Of a DNA stretch of 64,000 bases, positions 24,349 through 35,586 are shown in pieces. How positions within the stretch are numbered: position 1 is the first letter of the stretch; each line of letters starts with the position of its first letter. The DNA comes from Trachythela sp. YZ-2020 (lineage: Eukaryota; Cnidaria; Anthozoa; Malacalcyonacea; Clavulariidae). The position numbers and the translations under genes are program-made. The stretch is from positions 5,716,501 to 5,780,500 of the forward strand of contig JADLSH010000388.1 of the NCBI GenBank assembly GCA_016169945.1, written 5' to 3'. Below the pieces are notes generated by a model. It was not told the origin of the DNA, searched no databases, and saw only the letters and a program-made list of their open reading frames with translations.

Positions 24349-24686
24349 CGCTTTTAACACAATATATTTTTACAATTTTCTTACTGTATTTTATTTTGGT
24401 GATTTTTAAACGCATGTGTAAGCGCGAACGGCTGCTAACTTGTAATTACAGCGGGCTCAGTTCATCTTCGGACAAAAACTGACATAAACAATTCATAAGA
24501 CAAAGCAAGATGTGAGAAAGATAATGCCCATTAGCTCGTAGAAAATAGTAACATGAACGAAGCGAAATCGAGAGACCACAAGGAGAATGCCACACTAGTC
24601 TTGATAAACCACATTAGACCGACGGCGTGGGAAGATACGGGCACGCTTCGACGTTAAAAACTTACAACGTGAACAGAAATTCTGGA
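24349..24686. promoter_or_regulatory. Bidirectional promoter region ILKAP / CAMTA
   Basis: Only 338 bp separate the two divergent start codons, so both promoters must lie here unless extra 5' exons exist. No TATA box stands out. The 13-mer gcgggctcagttc (24451-24463) recurs exactly in the BCAS2 5' region at 17891-17903. Confidence 0.5.
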
Positions 24687-27600
24687 ATGCTGCAAACTCA
24701 GGCTTCAAATGGAACGAACCAATCAGAAAATAAGCAAAAAACGAAGATATTCAGCTTCTCTGGGACTTTGAATTCCCTAGGGACTATCGACAGGCTTCCG
24801 GAATTTCGATTTCGGTGGAACCCTAATGAGGTATATGGCGCGAATAAAATTTTATGTTTGTAGTGGTAATTTGTCGTGTTCTAGTAACTATTAAATCTAT
24901 CAAAGTTTTCGTTTTATAGTACTTTCAAATCTTGTATTCAAGCTTTGATACATAGTAGACACGATTAGTCATCCATGGCGACCATAGAAACAGAAAAAAA
25001 GAGTCGAAATAAAACAATGACTGTGTTTTGAAATTGCAGACAATCGCCATTTCCTTCGCCGAATTTATGCATCAAATTGGTTTTGAATTATTATAGTCTG
25101 AGACTCTGAGTGCATTAAAATTTCAGTCGCTTTTGTGTAAAATTTTTGAGTGTTTGCATTGAAAGAAAATTTTTGAGTGTTTGCATCGAAGTTTTAAGTA
25201 CATCAAGCATTTGAATACACTTGTTTAGAATTTCCTCCTTATAAAATAAATACTTTACGATTTTACAATAATATTCTGCTGGAGTAATTTTGTTTTTTGT
25301 CAATCATCAATAGAAGTAAGTAATAATACCTTCGCCAAAGAATTAAATAGAATTTGGAGCCTATATCGTTTGTAAATTTTTGTGTTTGAAATTAATTTTG
25401 GCGTTATTTTCGTCTCAAATAGTTTACGTTAGGGTTATTTGTAATATAGTCCGACAGCGCGCCTGACAGGTGCAATTATAATTCGTTAATTACATATTAC
25501 CGCGTTCGTGGGCCATACTGTTTACGCACTGTCTTGTAGATAAGCTGCCCGTATCATATTTATAGAAGGGAAATCTTCCACATATTTGAATTTTAATTAA
25601 AATCAGTGTAAAAGCCCATATATTCACTTATATCAACTAAGATGCTATCCGGTGCTTGAATATTGTGGCTAATGCTTATGGGCTTTTAATAACAGTACTT
25701 AAAAAGCAAAATACCCTGAGGTCTAAACACAGCAGGGTCATCTCAAGCAGCTTGTGTTTTACTAAAACATTAATGTTGGAAAACAATTTTGAAGACCTAA
25801 GGGATAATTATTTTGGTTTACTTGTCTGCAGTAAATCTAGATAGAAGTAAAAAAAAGAAAGGATTTAATGTTACTGTTATAACTATTTGGTTTTAGGAAG
25901 TTTTCACAATTCTGACAAGTCTAGAGGAACATAAAAACTGGGCAGCAAGTGAAGTTAAGACAAGGTATTTTCATATAAAATCATGGTTATTATCAGCACT
26001 GTCAAGATAACTATAATCACCATCATAACCACCATCGTGATCATCATCATCAACACCGCTATCGTCATCACCTCCATCATCACCACCACCATCATCACCA
26101 ACACCATCATCACCACCATCACTGTTTCATCATCATCACCCCCCACCATCATCACCACCATCATCACCACCGCCATCATCACCACCATCACTGTTTCATC
26201 ATCATCACCCCTACCATCATCACCACTATTATCATTACCACCATCATCAAACCATCACCACCACAATCAATATTATCATCATCACCTCACCAACATTATC
26301 AAAATCATCATGATCATCATCATCACCACCCTTCCCATATGCTGCAAGCACCACTACCATTCATTTTGTTTTGGCAGATAACAACTAGATTTTATGTACT
26401 ATTACTATGGTATATAAATGCCATTTTGAAGGATCAACATCATAATGTCCTATTTATTTTACCAGGCCTCCAAATGGTGCACTTCTTCTTTACAACAGAA
26501 ATAACCTGAAGGTAATTTTTTTTAACCATCCTTTCATCCATCTTTCCTGCAGTAGTTTCCTCCACACATCTTCACCTTCCTTTACATTTCCAGACAAGGT
26601 CTTATCACCTTGACAAATATTTATGGAAAACAAGGAAGAATAGCAAGTCCTCAGCTAGAGTTGATCACTCCAGTCTCAGAATCAGAGGGATTGAGGTAAG
26701 CAAACAGAGAGGATGATTCATTTTAGCCAGAACAGAAAATAATTTAACATAGAGAACTGTATTTATTTCTTTAGTGTATTTATTGTTCTTATGTACACTC
26801 AGCGTTAGTGCCAACGTTCCATAGAAGATGTTATTGGTTGTTAGAGGTATGCGTTTGCTTTTACTTTAAGACCACACAATTTATAGCATAAGTTTTTGGA
26901 GTTTTATGCTGTATTTTTTCTTCTAGAATCCCGATATTGTGCTTGTTCATTATCTGAACATCCCGGACAAGACAACGACGTTTGATGATCTTGTGACATC
27001 CTTACTTCCATATAAAACGTTCACCGAACAAGAGTTACTTTGCCAATTACAACCAATCTGTAAGTCCAGTTTCCACAATAATGTACAGTACATATAAGAA
27101 ACTTTCTAATGAGGTGTATTTCTTTAAATTTCGTTTCAGTGACTAGCAATGAAGAAGAAGGAAATAACAACAAGGTATGTTCTGTTTTACACGCATCTGA
27201 CCTTTTAAGGAGGAACAAGTATTACGAGCACGAGGGTGATTGCTATAAATTGATCTATTTTTCCTTCCTAGATCACACCAGTTGATGTGAAAAAACTTGT
27301 AGCAGAAGTTAAAAAGTACAAGCCTGAGCCTAAAACAAAGAGAAGAACAAATCAAAAGAAGGTATCTGGAAGCAACAAACAAGCAGTATCGTCCACGCAG
27401 CGGAAGCCATCAGAAACCAATGCCAGGGAGTCGCACAGTTTGGACAAATGTACAAATTGTCATAGGTTCTACACTACGAAATGCTCTACAACCTCAACAT
27501 CGTCCCGCACCAATGTTGCTGTGACTATTAACCGACAGACGGGCTCTGTATCTCGTCCTAAACCTTCTGTTTCTGATAGGACTTGCTATACCCAAGCCAG

Positions 27601-30600
27601 TTCTACTACAGGATCAACTGGAAGTAACATCGCTGGGCTAGAGCTGGAATCGACAAGCTCATTAGTACAAAATGCTGCTCAACAAAATTTTCCAACTGCT
27701 GGCCCAATCTCACATAGCACTTCTTGCCAAGGCATTTTAACTACAGACTTAATTGGTGGACAGAATCATGCTAATCAGATATACCCTTGTCATGGCTTGC
27801 TCCAACAAAGTCCATATGCAATTTCTTCAAGTAACCCAAACAACACGTTATCGAATGGTTGCCATGGTTTTGAAAATCTTCCAGTGACGTCACAAGCATT
27901 GTTGGAGAATGACCTTGTGGTGTTAGACTATGATGGAATGAACTTAGTTCAAAGTAGTCAGTCGGAGAACGACTTATCGAAAACGTTTGATATGAGTTTA
28001 TTTGACAATGATTTGTTGCATTACCTACCAGATTATCTCCCTGATGTTAATGACCTGCAACCTAATTTACAAAAGAATGGAAGTCCTGGCATTCCTGGTA
28101 TTATGTCATCGTCTCTCTCTACCATGACAGTAAATGCGTGTGAGCTCCCAAAGATGACTCCGCACAGCAATCGTAGCGAACAAACTCTATGCAATGAGGT
28201 CATGTCAAGTCAAATTGGTGTACCAAGTTATCCACAGTATGGCAATTTTGTTCAGCAATCAAATACAATCAATAGTGTTGTACCCACCAGGACTGGTCGA
28301 ACATTATGTAGTCCAACTGAAATGATATCAACGAATTGTCATACATTCAATAACCTTACTCCGTCTTTATTGCATGCAAGAGCATCTATTGACGATTTGT
28401 TGCCTGGTAGTCATCAATGCCCTTCGAGGGACCAGACTTTGAGAGGACACGTGAAAATGTTTCAGATGGGGGTGCCTGAAGATGATGTAGTTGAAATGAG
28501 TGTTCCTGAGGTCAGCACGACTCAAGTGGATCTATTTCAGGAAGGCGTGATCCAGATGAATGTGTCTCAGTTTGGTGTGCCTCATGTGGATGTGTCTAGC
28601 GTGTGTACGTCCAAGGCTCAAGATAGCTTGTCCCAAGTTGGTGTGTCTCAACAAAATGTGCCTAGGATGGAAATGTCAAAAATAGGTAGGACAGGTAAAG
28701 ATGTTTCCAACCTGGTTGTAACTCAGGGAATTGTGCCTCAATCTCGTGTGTCTCAACGGGGTGGATCTATGGTGGGAATCTCACAAGTTGGTGGGTCAAA
28801 CGAAGGCGTGTTCAGCGTGGAAACCAACGAAGAAGGTCTGCCTAATGTTGGTTTGTGTCATATGGATGTGTCTGCGGTGAGTGCCTCAAGCATGGTTGGG
28901 GCTCAGGAAAGTGTCTTCCAACTTGGTGTGTCTCAACTGAGTGGATCTAAGGTGGGAATGTCACCGGTAGGTCGAACAATGGAAGGTGCATTTAGTGTGG
29001 AAACCACCCAAGCAGCTCAGCCCAATGTTGTTGTGTCTCAAATGGATCTGTCTACGAAAGCGATAACTCAAACGTCCTCTCGTACATCAACGCAAAGCAA
29101 TTCTGAAACTACAAGTAATCTTTCAGAAAACATTATAACGGAATTCTCACCCGAGTGGTCGTATTGCGATGGAAAAACAAAGGTCCTAATTTTGGGCGAC
29201 TGGTCACGTCATAATGGCTCATACTCTTGCCTGTTTGATGGCTGTTCAGTACCCGCAACTTTGATCCAGCCTGGTGTGTTAAGATGCTTTTGTCCACCTC
29301 ATGACCCAGGATTGGTATCCCTCCAAGTTGCGTGGAATGGATTCATTATCAGCAATGCTTGCGTATTTGAGTACAAGACGCGGGAAAATGCCACGAACTC
29401 CGTCTCTGATTGGTTAGGCCCGAGCGATGAAGACCTAAAGAAGTTGATTCTCGAGAGAATTGAAAGACTTGAAGGTATATTGGGGATAGGTGTGTCGTCT
29501 GGGAGTAATGAGGGTGAAGTAGGAACAATTAAAGGTGAAATGAGTGCACTTGAGGACAGAATAGTAAGAATTTGTGAAATACTTCTTGGGCAACCGGGTT
29601 CATGCGTTCCCCGAGGTACAGAAACCGGACCCAAAGGGTTAACTCTGCTACATCTTGCGGCTGGCCTTGGCTATACCAAACTCATACGCTTGCTAAAAAA
29701 TCACGCGTGTGCTATAAGGACTGGAAGTAAAGGTGCCGACGACATGACAGAAACTGCTGAGGTCAGCAAACAGTCTGCCGAATGGTCTCCGCACGCTAAA
29801 GACTCCTTCGGATGCACACCGTTGATGTGGGCTTGCTGGCGCGGACATCATGATGCGGCGATGACGTTGTTGGCATGGCAACCGTCGTCATACAGCGATT
29901 GTGATCAAAGCGGACGGTCTGCGAAGACAGTAGCACAGGAAATGGGTCACGTGTCTTTGGTACGTGAAATGGAAGAGTTCATGTGTGGAGAAGACATGTA
30001 GTAAGTGCATTGTATTACTCGAGACATTTTGTTAACTTAACATAATTTAGTGAAAGAGTCCAGAGTTGATAATCAAAGTGAATTAAGGCGCGTTAAGTAA
30101 CTAAAAGTCGACATTTCAGCAGAAACCGCATTGTTTCAGCCGAACCTAACTGTTTGTAGGCGTACTTAAACAATTTTAAACATTTATTGAAATAATGAAA
30201 TTTCATAACGCTCTTTCTGTCGAGTTTGTCGCGTTGTAGATCTTAAACTCTCTAATACTATTTTTGCGATGGCAAAATATTTCAATTCTATTTCCGGGCC
30301 ATCATCAGAAGAATATGATACCATACACTCATTGTAAAGGATGGTGGTGTCTTTTAGCCAAAAGAAAAGGATATTTCAATTTATTGAACACATTTTTGTC
30401 GTTTTTAACAGTTCTTTGGTAATGGAAAGCTCGCCTCAATCTCCAAGCAGTTCGTGCGCATACCTCTCGGTTTCACCCAATGAGCAGGTTCCCCAGTCTC
30501 CAATGTCCGCGGATTCCTTGACGTGGGAGAGGGTTGAGGGAGTAGCTGAACCTTTGCCAGATTTTGAGATTGCCAGTGTGGTTTCGGAAGGTTAGTAGAA

Positions 30601-33196
30601 TGAAAGCTACATGTATAGTCAGCATCGTTCATATATGAACTGCAGTATTAGTGAATTTCAATAAAAGTTACGGGGTCAATTAACTTCGTCTCTCAATTAT
30701 TTTCGTTTTTTGCTCCAAATACAAAACTACGATAATGTATATATGTAATGAAAAAATTAACATTATTTTCTCAACTGCCGGTTCACCACACTTTCCTACA
30801 CAACACAGTCGAACCTGTATGAAGCAACCTGCACCCTTGGAGAATGAGTTGCTGGCCGTTTAATACAGGTGGTCGCTTAATGCAGGTTCACTAAGAATAG
30901 GCTGTGGGCGTGGTCAAATTATCATTCTTTTTAATTAAATAGTATTTAAATACAGCGTAGGCACAAGAAATAGCTTCAAAATCGTGAAAAACCTAAATTA
31001 TATATTAAAATACAAGTATTGAGAAATTACAGAAAAAACAAATTACAGAAAGCCTCCTGTATAACACGTCACAGACTTATATTCATGTCTTATATATTAC
31101 TTATTTAATTAGAAACACTACTCTTTCATATTGATCTGCAATTGAGTTTGAAAATCTGGAATCTTAGTACAGTTCGACTGTAGTACTTAGTCCAACCCCT
31201 TTTATATTGAAACAGAAGAATAGCATTTGACATGGTTGAAATAGAAACCCTTGCATATAATTATTAGTGCTCATTTTTCATTTAGATCGACCCAACACTC
31301 TTGGTAAGGTCTTGGTCGAGATACGTGCTCTAATACAACAGGCTGAAGACAGGGCAAGATCACCTCTCTATACTCCCAGCAACTCTGCGCCATTTTCTCT
31401 CGGCTTCACCGGCTTCTCTGACTTACCTTCCGACGAAGGACCTTCCGATAACCTCATGACGTCAGAATTTGGACCCAGGACGCCACATTATGACACACTC
31501 TCCATAGACTCGTCACCAATCCGTACTCCGTCATCGCATTCTCCGGGTTCTCCGGCCATTCGAAACTCGCCCCAGTCTACAGGAACAGATACCTCGGAGT
31601 TCGAGGAATTCTTGAGTAAACCACGACAGTTCTTAGAAAGAGATTTTTCCGAATTGACTTTAACGGGTAAGGGTATGTTTTTAGGTTACTTTGCCAGTAC
31701 AAACTGTAAATACTCAAAACAACTCGAATCCCAGACGGCAATGGAACATCAAACCTCCGGAATGCCGACCTGGTACTTATGCCCTGGCAAATTGGGAAAC
31801 ACGATTGCCGAAATATATCAGAAAATTTAATTTTGCCCTTTGTAGCATTGTTTTGGAAACAATCTTTTTCCCAAGGTGCAAAAAATGTTTCCCAACAATT
31901 TCAGAACATAATCATTTTGTTTCCCAATTGTGATTTTTGTTACTGAAACAATGTTTCCTGGTTTGCAAGGGCCGGTTGTTCGAAAGCCGGTTAGCCTAAC
32001 CCTGGGTTAACGGAAATCTTCAAATCAAACTTCCCAACAGCTTGTAATTTATAAAGTTGAATATTTTTTTCCAGAAATCTTTTCTGAATCAATAGAAGTT
32101 TTATTTTCTAAAGTTTTGAAACGAACGGCCATGCAGAAATATAGCTACATAACCCAAAACAGTGGGTTAAAATTTAACCCAGAGTTAGCGCTAATCGAGC
32201 TTTGAACAACCGGTCTTTATTCGATTGACGTTGGGTGAGCATAAAATCTCTTGGATATTGGCCTAAGGAATTTTTCCAAATGTTTTCCCCTAGATATTGA
32301 ACAGCAGGAGCTCCTACAAGCTGCAAAAGTCATCCAATATGCTTACAGACAATTTAAGGTAATAACATACACAGAAGCAGAAATTTTAATCCATTCTTCA
32401 GAATATACTGTATCAGGGGCGTAGGAACGTATTCAATATTTGGGGGGGGGGGCAAGCTCACGAGGCGCCACCATGGTTGGCGCTGAGCGAAATTTTTTTA
32501 AAATTTGAAGCCCACAGATCGCCGGAAACGGCCGTTCAGAGTCTTATCTACCTCTTTTAGTAAGCTTGTTCAGGGAACTAAGCTGTTTCCATCATTTTCA
32601 TGAAAATTATTTGATTTTTTGGGTGGGCCGAAAGATATTCCGGCCCCCCCTCATATAATATTGGGGGGGGGGCGCGGCCCCCCCCCCGCTTCCTACGCCA
32701 CTGTACTGTATATAGCCTACCTTCTTTGCAAAAGTATAATCAGTATTATGTATTAAACAAGTGTGACGTTTAATTTTCAAATTTTAGATTCGCAAGAAGC
32801 AACATATCGACGAATTGAAAGCAGCAGTTCTTATTCAGAGCTATTATCGTCGTTATAAACAGGTTAGAAATATATCAATTGTTGTACCAGCCTCAACTAC
32901 TACAGTTTAACATATACGAATACTCCTGCATGATCTGACCATGATAACACTGAGGAAATGTGGTCTTCATTATATAGTTTGCCCTGTATAGAAGAATTAC
33001 AAAAGCGGCAGTTCTAATCCAGAACAGCTATCGTGCTCATAAAGAACATGAACAGTTCAAACGAAGTCGACATGCTGCCGCAGTGATTCAGACATACTTC
33101 CGACATTACCGTAAGAGGAAGCAACGAAATGCCGAGGAAGATGCGCCTGGGAAAAGACTGGGAAGAAAATATCGGAAACCTTCGTATGGAAAATAG
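24687..33196 (+). CDS. CAMTA: Calmodulin-binding transcription activator (CAMTA)
   Basis: Nuclear transcription factor; the family couples calcium/calmodulin to gene expression. Thirteen exons: 24687-24830, 25897-25964, 26466-26511, 26594-26695, 26775-26846, 26927-27059, 27140-27174, 27272-30000, 30412-30590, 31286-31666, 32294-32358, 32788-32862, 32978-33196. They give 1415 residues. The CG-1 DNA-binding domain is about 40-170 (FRFRWNPNEEV; RPPNGALLLYNR; SYVHSALVPTFHRRCYWLLE; NPDIVLVHYLN). A long disordered activation-type region with serial 'VSQ' repeats follows. The TIG/IPT domain is about 820-905 (ITEFSPEWSYCDGKTKVLI) and ankyrin repeats about 989-1090 (LTLLHLAAGLGYTKLI; GCTPLMWACWRGHHDAAM). 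IQ motifs are about 1300-1390 (VIQYAYRQFK; VLIQSYYRRYKQ; VLIQNSYRAHK; VIQTYFRHYRKRKQ). The in-frame stop at 29999-30001 only appears if the intron is read through, because it overlaps a gtaagt donor. The start ATG is the first in an upstream-open frame. Confidence 0.95.
25137..25196. repeat. Duplicated 'aaatttttgagtgtttgcat' unit
   Basis: Two direct copies of a 27- to 28-nt unit in CAMTA intron 1. The rest of this intron (24831-25896) shows nothing else. Confidence 0.7.
26010..26335. repeat. (CAT/CAC)n trinucleotide microsatellite
   Basis: Long runs of catcatcaccaccatcatca type with two copies of a larger unit containing actgtttcatcatcatcacc. It lies in CAMTA intron 2 and produces spurious long frames on both strands. 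Confidence 0.9.
28470..29070 (+). repeat. CAMTA: Degenerate VSQ-x-G-type repeat array inside CAMTA
   Basis: Within the giant exon, short degenerate units recur with VSQ, VPQ or VPH spaced 8-10 residues apart (LSQVGVSQQNVPRMEMSK; QLGVSQLSGSKVGMS). A larger duplication pairs GGSNEGVFSVET with GRTMEGAFSVETT. The array lies between the CG-1 and TIG domains. It appears specific to this lineage. Confidence 0.7.
31845..31965. repeat. 'tttcccaa...gaaacaatgtttcc' repeat copy
   Basis: Related to sequence at 13130-13390 and 61500-61615 (ttttgtttcccaattgtgat here, ttttgtttcccaagtgtgag there). It lies in a CAMTA intron. Confidence 0.55.
31968..32217. mobile_element. MITE with 'ggccggttgttcgaaagc' inverted ends
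   Basis: Left gggccggttgttcgaaagcc and right gagctttgaacaaccggtct are imperfect complements. Internal aaccctgggttaa and gggttaaaatttaaccc are also mirrored. It is about 250 bp, in the CAMTA intron before the first IQ exon. Confidence 0.75.
32411..32707. mobile_element. MITE-like element with 'caggggcgtaggaa' inverted ends
   Basis: Left tatcaggggcgtaggaacg and right cgcttcctacgccactgta, with G-run and C-run tracts inside each end. It lies in a CAMTA intron. Confidence 0.65.
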
Positions 33197-35586
33197 GTAT
33201 ACGCAGTCACGTAAAAATCTCACATCTTGACAACAAGATGTATTCGCCAAAGTTGAAAGGGTGGATTTGGATAAAACCCCAAACTAACCCTTCCATCGTA
33301 GCTGTGCTCCCTGTTCAGACATGAGTCATACGGTGGCAGCCAGAGGCGCCGTGAAACTCGATCAAGTCGAGCTGCGTCCTTCGTAATTTAGCTCAGCTCT
33401 CAGCTGTAGTTAAGGATGATTAGCATACCCCCATGCACTTACTTCAAAGTTGTTTTAACTTTGATTTTTCCCCTCCAAAATAGGTTAAGTGATTATCATC
33501 TTGGAAATAAGAGATGATGCTCAATGGAGATACACTACATGGGTAACTATATATGGTTGTGTGAGTAACTATGACGGTCTAACCGCGATGTAAATATATA
33601 TATATATATATATATATTTAAATTAATTTAATTTAAGATATGAAAACAAGTTAAATCGATGTATATATTATAATTGTAGCCTTCAATTCCAACGTGAACG
33701 ATTCATATTATATTATATTTGAGTGTACATATTTTGAGTTGAAGGCAGCCGTAGAAGAGTATAAAACTATGGCCAAACTTTAAATTATTAACAGGCTTTA
33801 AATAGCTTGACTTTAATATCGCTATATATATATATGTGATAATAGATGTCGATTAAAAAATAACTGACCTTTAATTCTAAGGTAAAATTGCCTGACAGTA
33901 AAGTACAGTTACTGTATATTGTAGTATAGCATAACTATTTATTAATATTGATTGTATACTGTACAGATATTTAATGATTACATTACAAAAATTAATTGAA
34001 CTCTCAAAATCTCCACTAGTTTTAAAGAAAAATAAGCTGTGTTTTTGAAAAATATGGCGGCTAACGTGAAAATGGCGGTACAAACACCTGCGTTGGACTC
34101 TATTTTAAGTACCAATCCTGTTCTGGACAAATATTTATCAACTTTCTTGGTCAAAAAACCCTAGAATCAAAGAGCTCTAGAAATTGTGCCGGACCCTGAT
34201 TAACTACTTTTACCAGAAAATTGAAATTTACCAAAAAGTCTTTTCGCTTACCCGACAAGGCCTTCGGAGATGTTGGCCCTCGAAAATGTTAATATTTTGG
34301 TAGACTTTTGCCCATCGAAAATATAATATTTATATAGAAGCTATACCCATGCCTTGTTATTGGGGATATACAGTATAGTATGAATCTTTGTATACACTTT
34401 TATGTTTTTAAGCATACAAGATAAACAAAATTTATAAACAATTGGACCGAACAATTATATGATTAAATATACAAATTAAAATACCCAAAATATATTCATG
34501 TAACAGAGTTGTAGATTCAAAACATGTTTTAAGCATTTTTGTGTTAAGGTTTAACTATATACGACTTTGTCAACTTCATCTTTATACTGAGAGAAAATGT
34601 CCACTAGTCAAGTTTTATTTTCTTTAAACAATTGTTGATATTAAGACTTACAGGTACGTGTTGCTCATTGCATTGTTCCACGCTTGTATCTACCCGTTTT
34701 GAAAACGTGGAAAACGTTTTGATTTCTCTCCTTTTTAGACAAAAGAGCAAGTTCTCCTTCTGTTACCTTCACAAACGGGCGGAAAATATCGATTTTACGA
34801 AGAGTTTTCTACAGTATTCCAGAACGTGTATGTATTCATTTATTTTTTGTGTGTTTAAATTAGCGTTTAGACAAAGTGGCCAATGGACCTGCTAATAAAG
34901 TCAATGGCGTTATGAAATAACAAACTTGACCGATTTACATGAGCGCGTAGTGTGTGATTTTAATATAATATGTAATGATTTTATCCCTTTTCGGTTCGTT
35001 GGGTTTGTACAGTCTGGCATTGTTATTGTTTAAGCCCAGTTTTGACTGAATATAGGCTGCTTGTGTAAAAACTGTTGTTTAGCGTAGATGGCGAATAAAC
35101 TATAATTAAATAATAGTACAGATATCTGTATTATGAGTGAACTCAAATTTCTATATTTAATATGTTGTTGTATATATACATATCACATATAATGTATATT
35201 TTATTCGTGTATGTATTTTACATTGTTAAGAAATCTATATACTTGAGGGTTTATAGGATCAAACAATTTTAACCTCAAAAATATAGCCAGAACTTCGACG
35301 TTTCGAGCGAAGGCCCTTGCCTGGATATATCGCTTATCGCTTATACCTACACTGGGACCACGCATTCAAGATTTTATCAATTAAGAAATGCATAGTTTAA
35401 CGTGAAAAGAATGTAGGAACTTCCAGCCGTACTTACAATTCTCTTCGTCTCTTTCGTAATTTTCATATCATATAATTTTATTGTTCATAGTAAAACTGTC
35501 CTCTATATGCCTATGACGGCGTACTTTCTGTTGATTTCAAATCTATGTTTATCTTCCATTTGCAGCACTGGACTGTGTCCACGAAA
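33197..35586. other. Intergenic region between CAMTA and gene A
   Basis: AT-rich. It holds a partial SINE tail at 33280-33420 (ggtggcagccagaggcgccg), a (TA)n tract at 33597-33617, and a short ORF at 34054-34164 (listed). It also has a dispersed repeat copy near 35285-35330 (acttcgacgtttcgagcgaa). A tgcag acceptor at 35564-35565 suggests that gene A has an upstream non-coding exon somewhere here. No RNA gene is seen. Confidence 0.55.
34054..34164 (+). other. Short ORF beginning with ATGGCGGC, possible orphan first exon
   Basis: A 36-residue frame (MAANVKMAVQTPALDSILS and so on) begins in an aatatggcggct context like the BCAS2 start and ends in an ordinary stop. I do not recognise it, and no continuation exon was found. 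It may be a small protein, the remnant of a gene start, or chance. Confidence 0.25.

Noticed and set aside
25955..26381. Long frames of Met/Val or Ile/Thr repeats
   Set aside because: Translations of the CAT/CAC microsatellite in a CAMTA intron; no splice or codon support.
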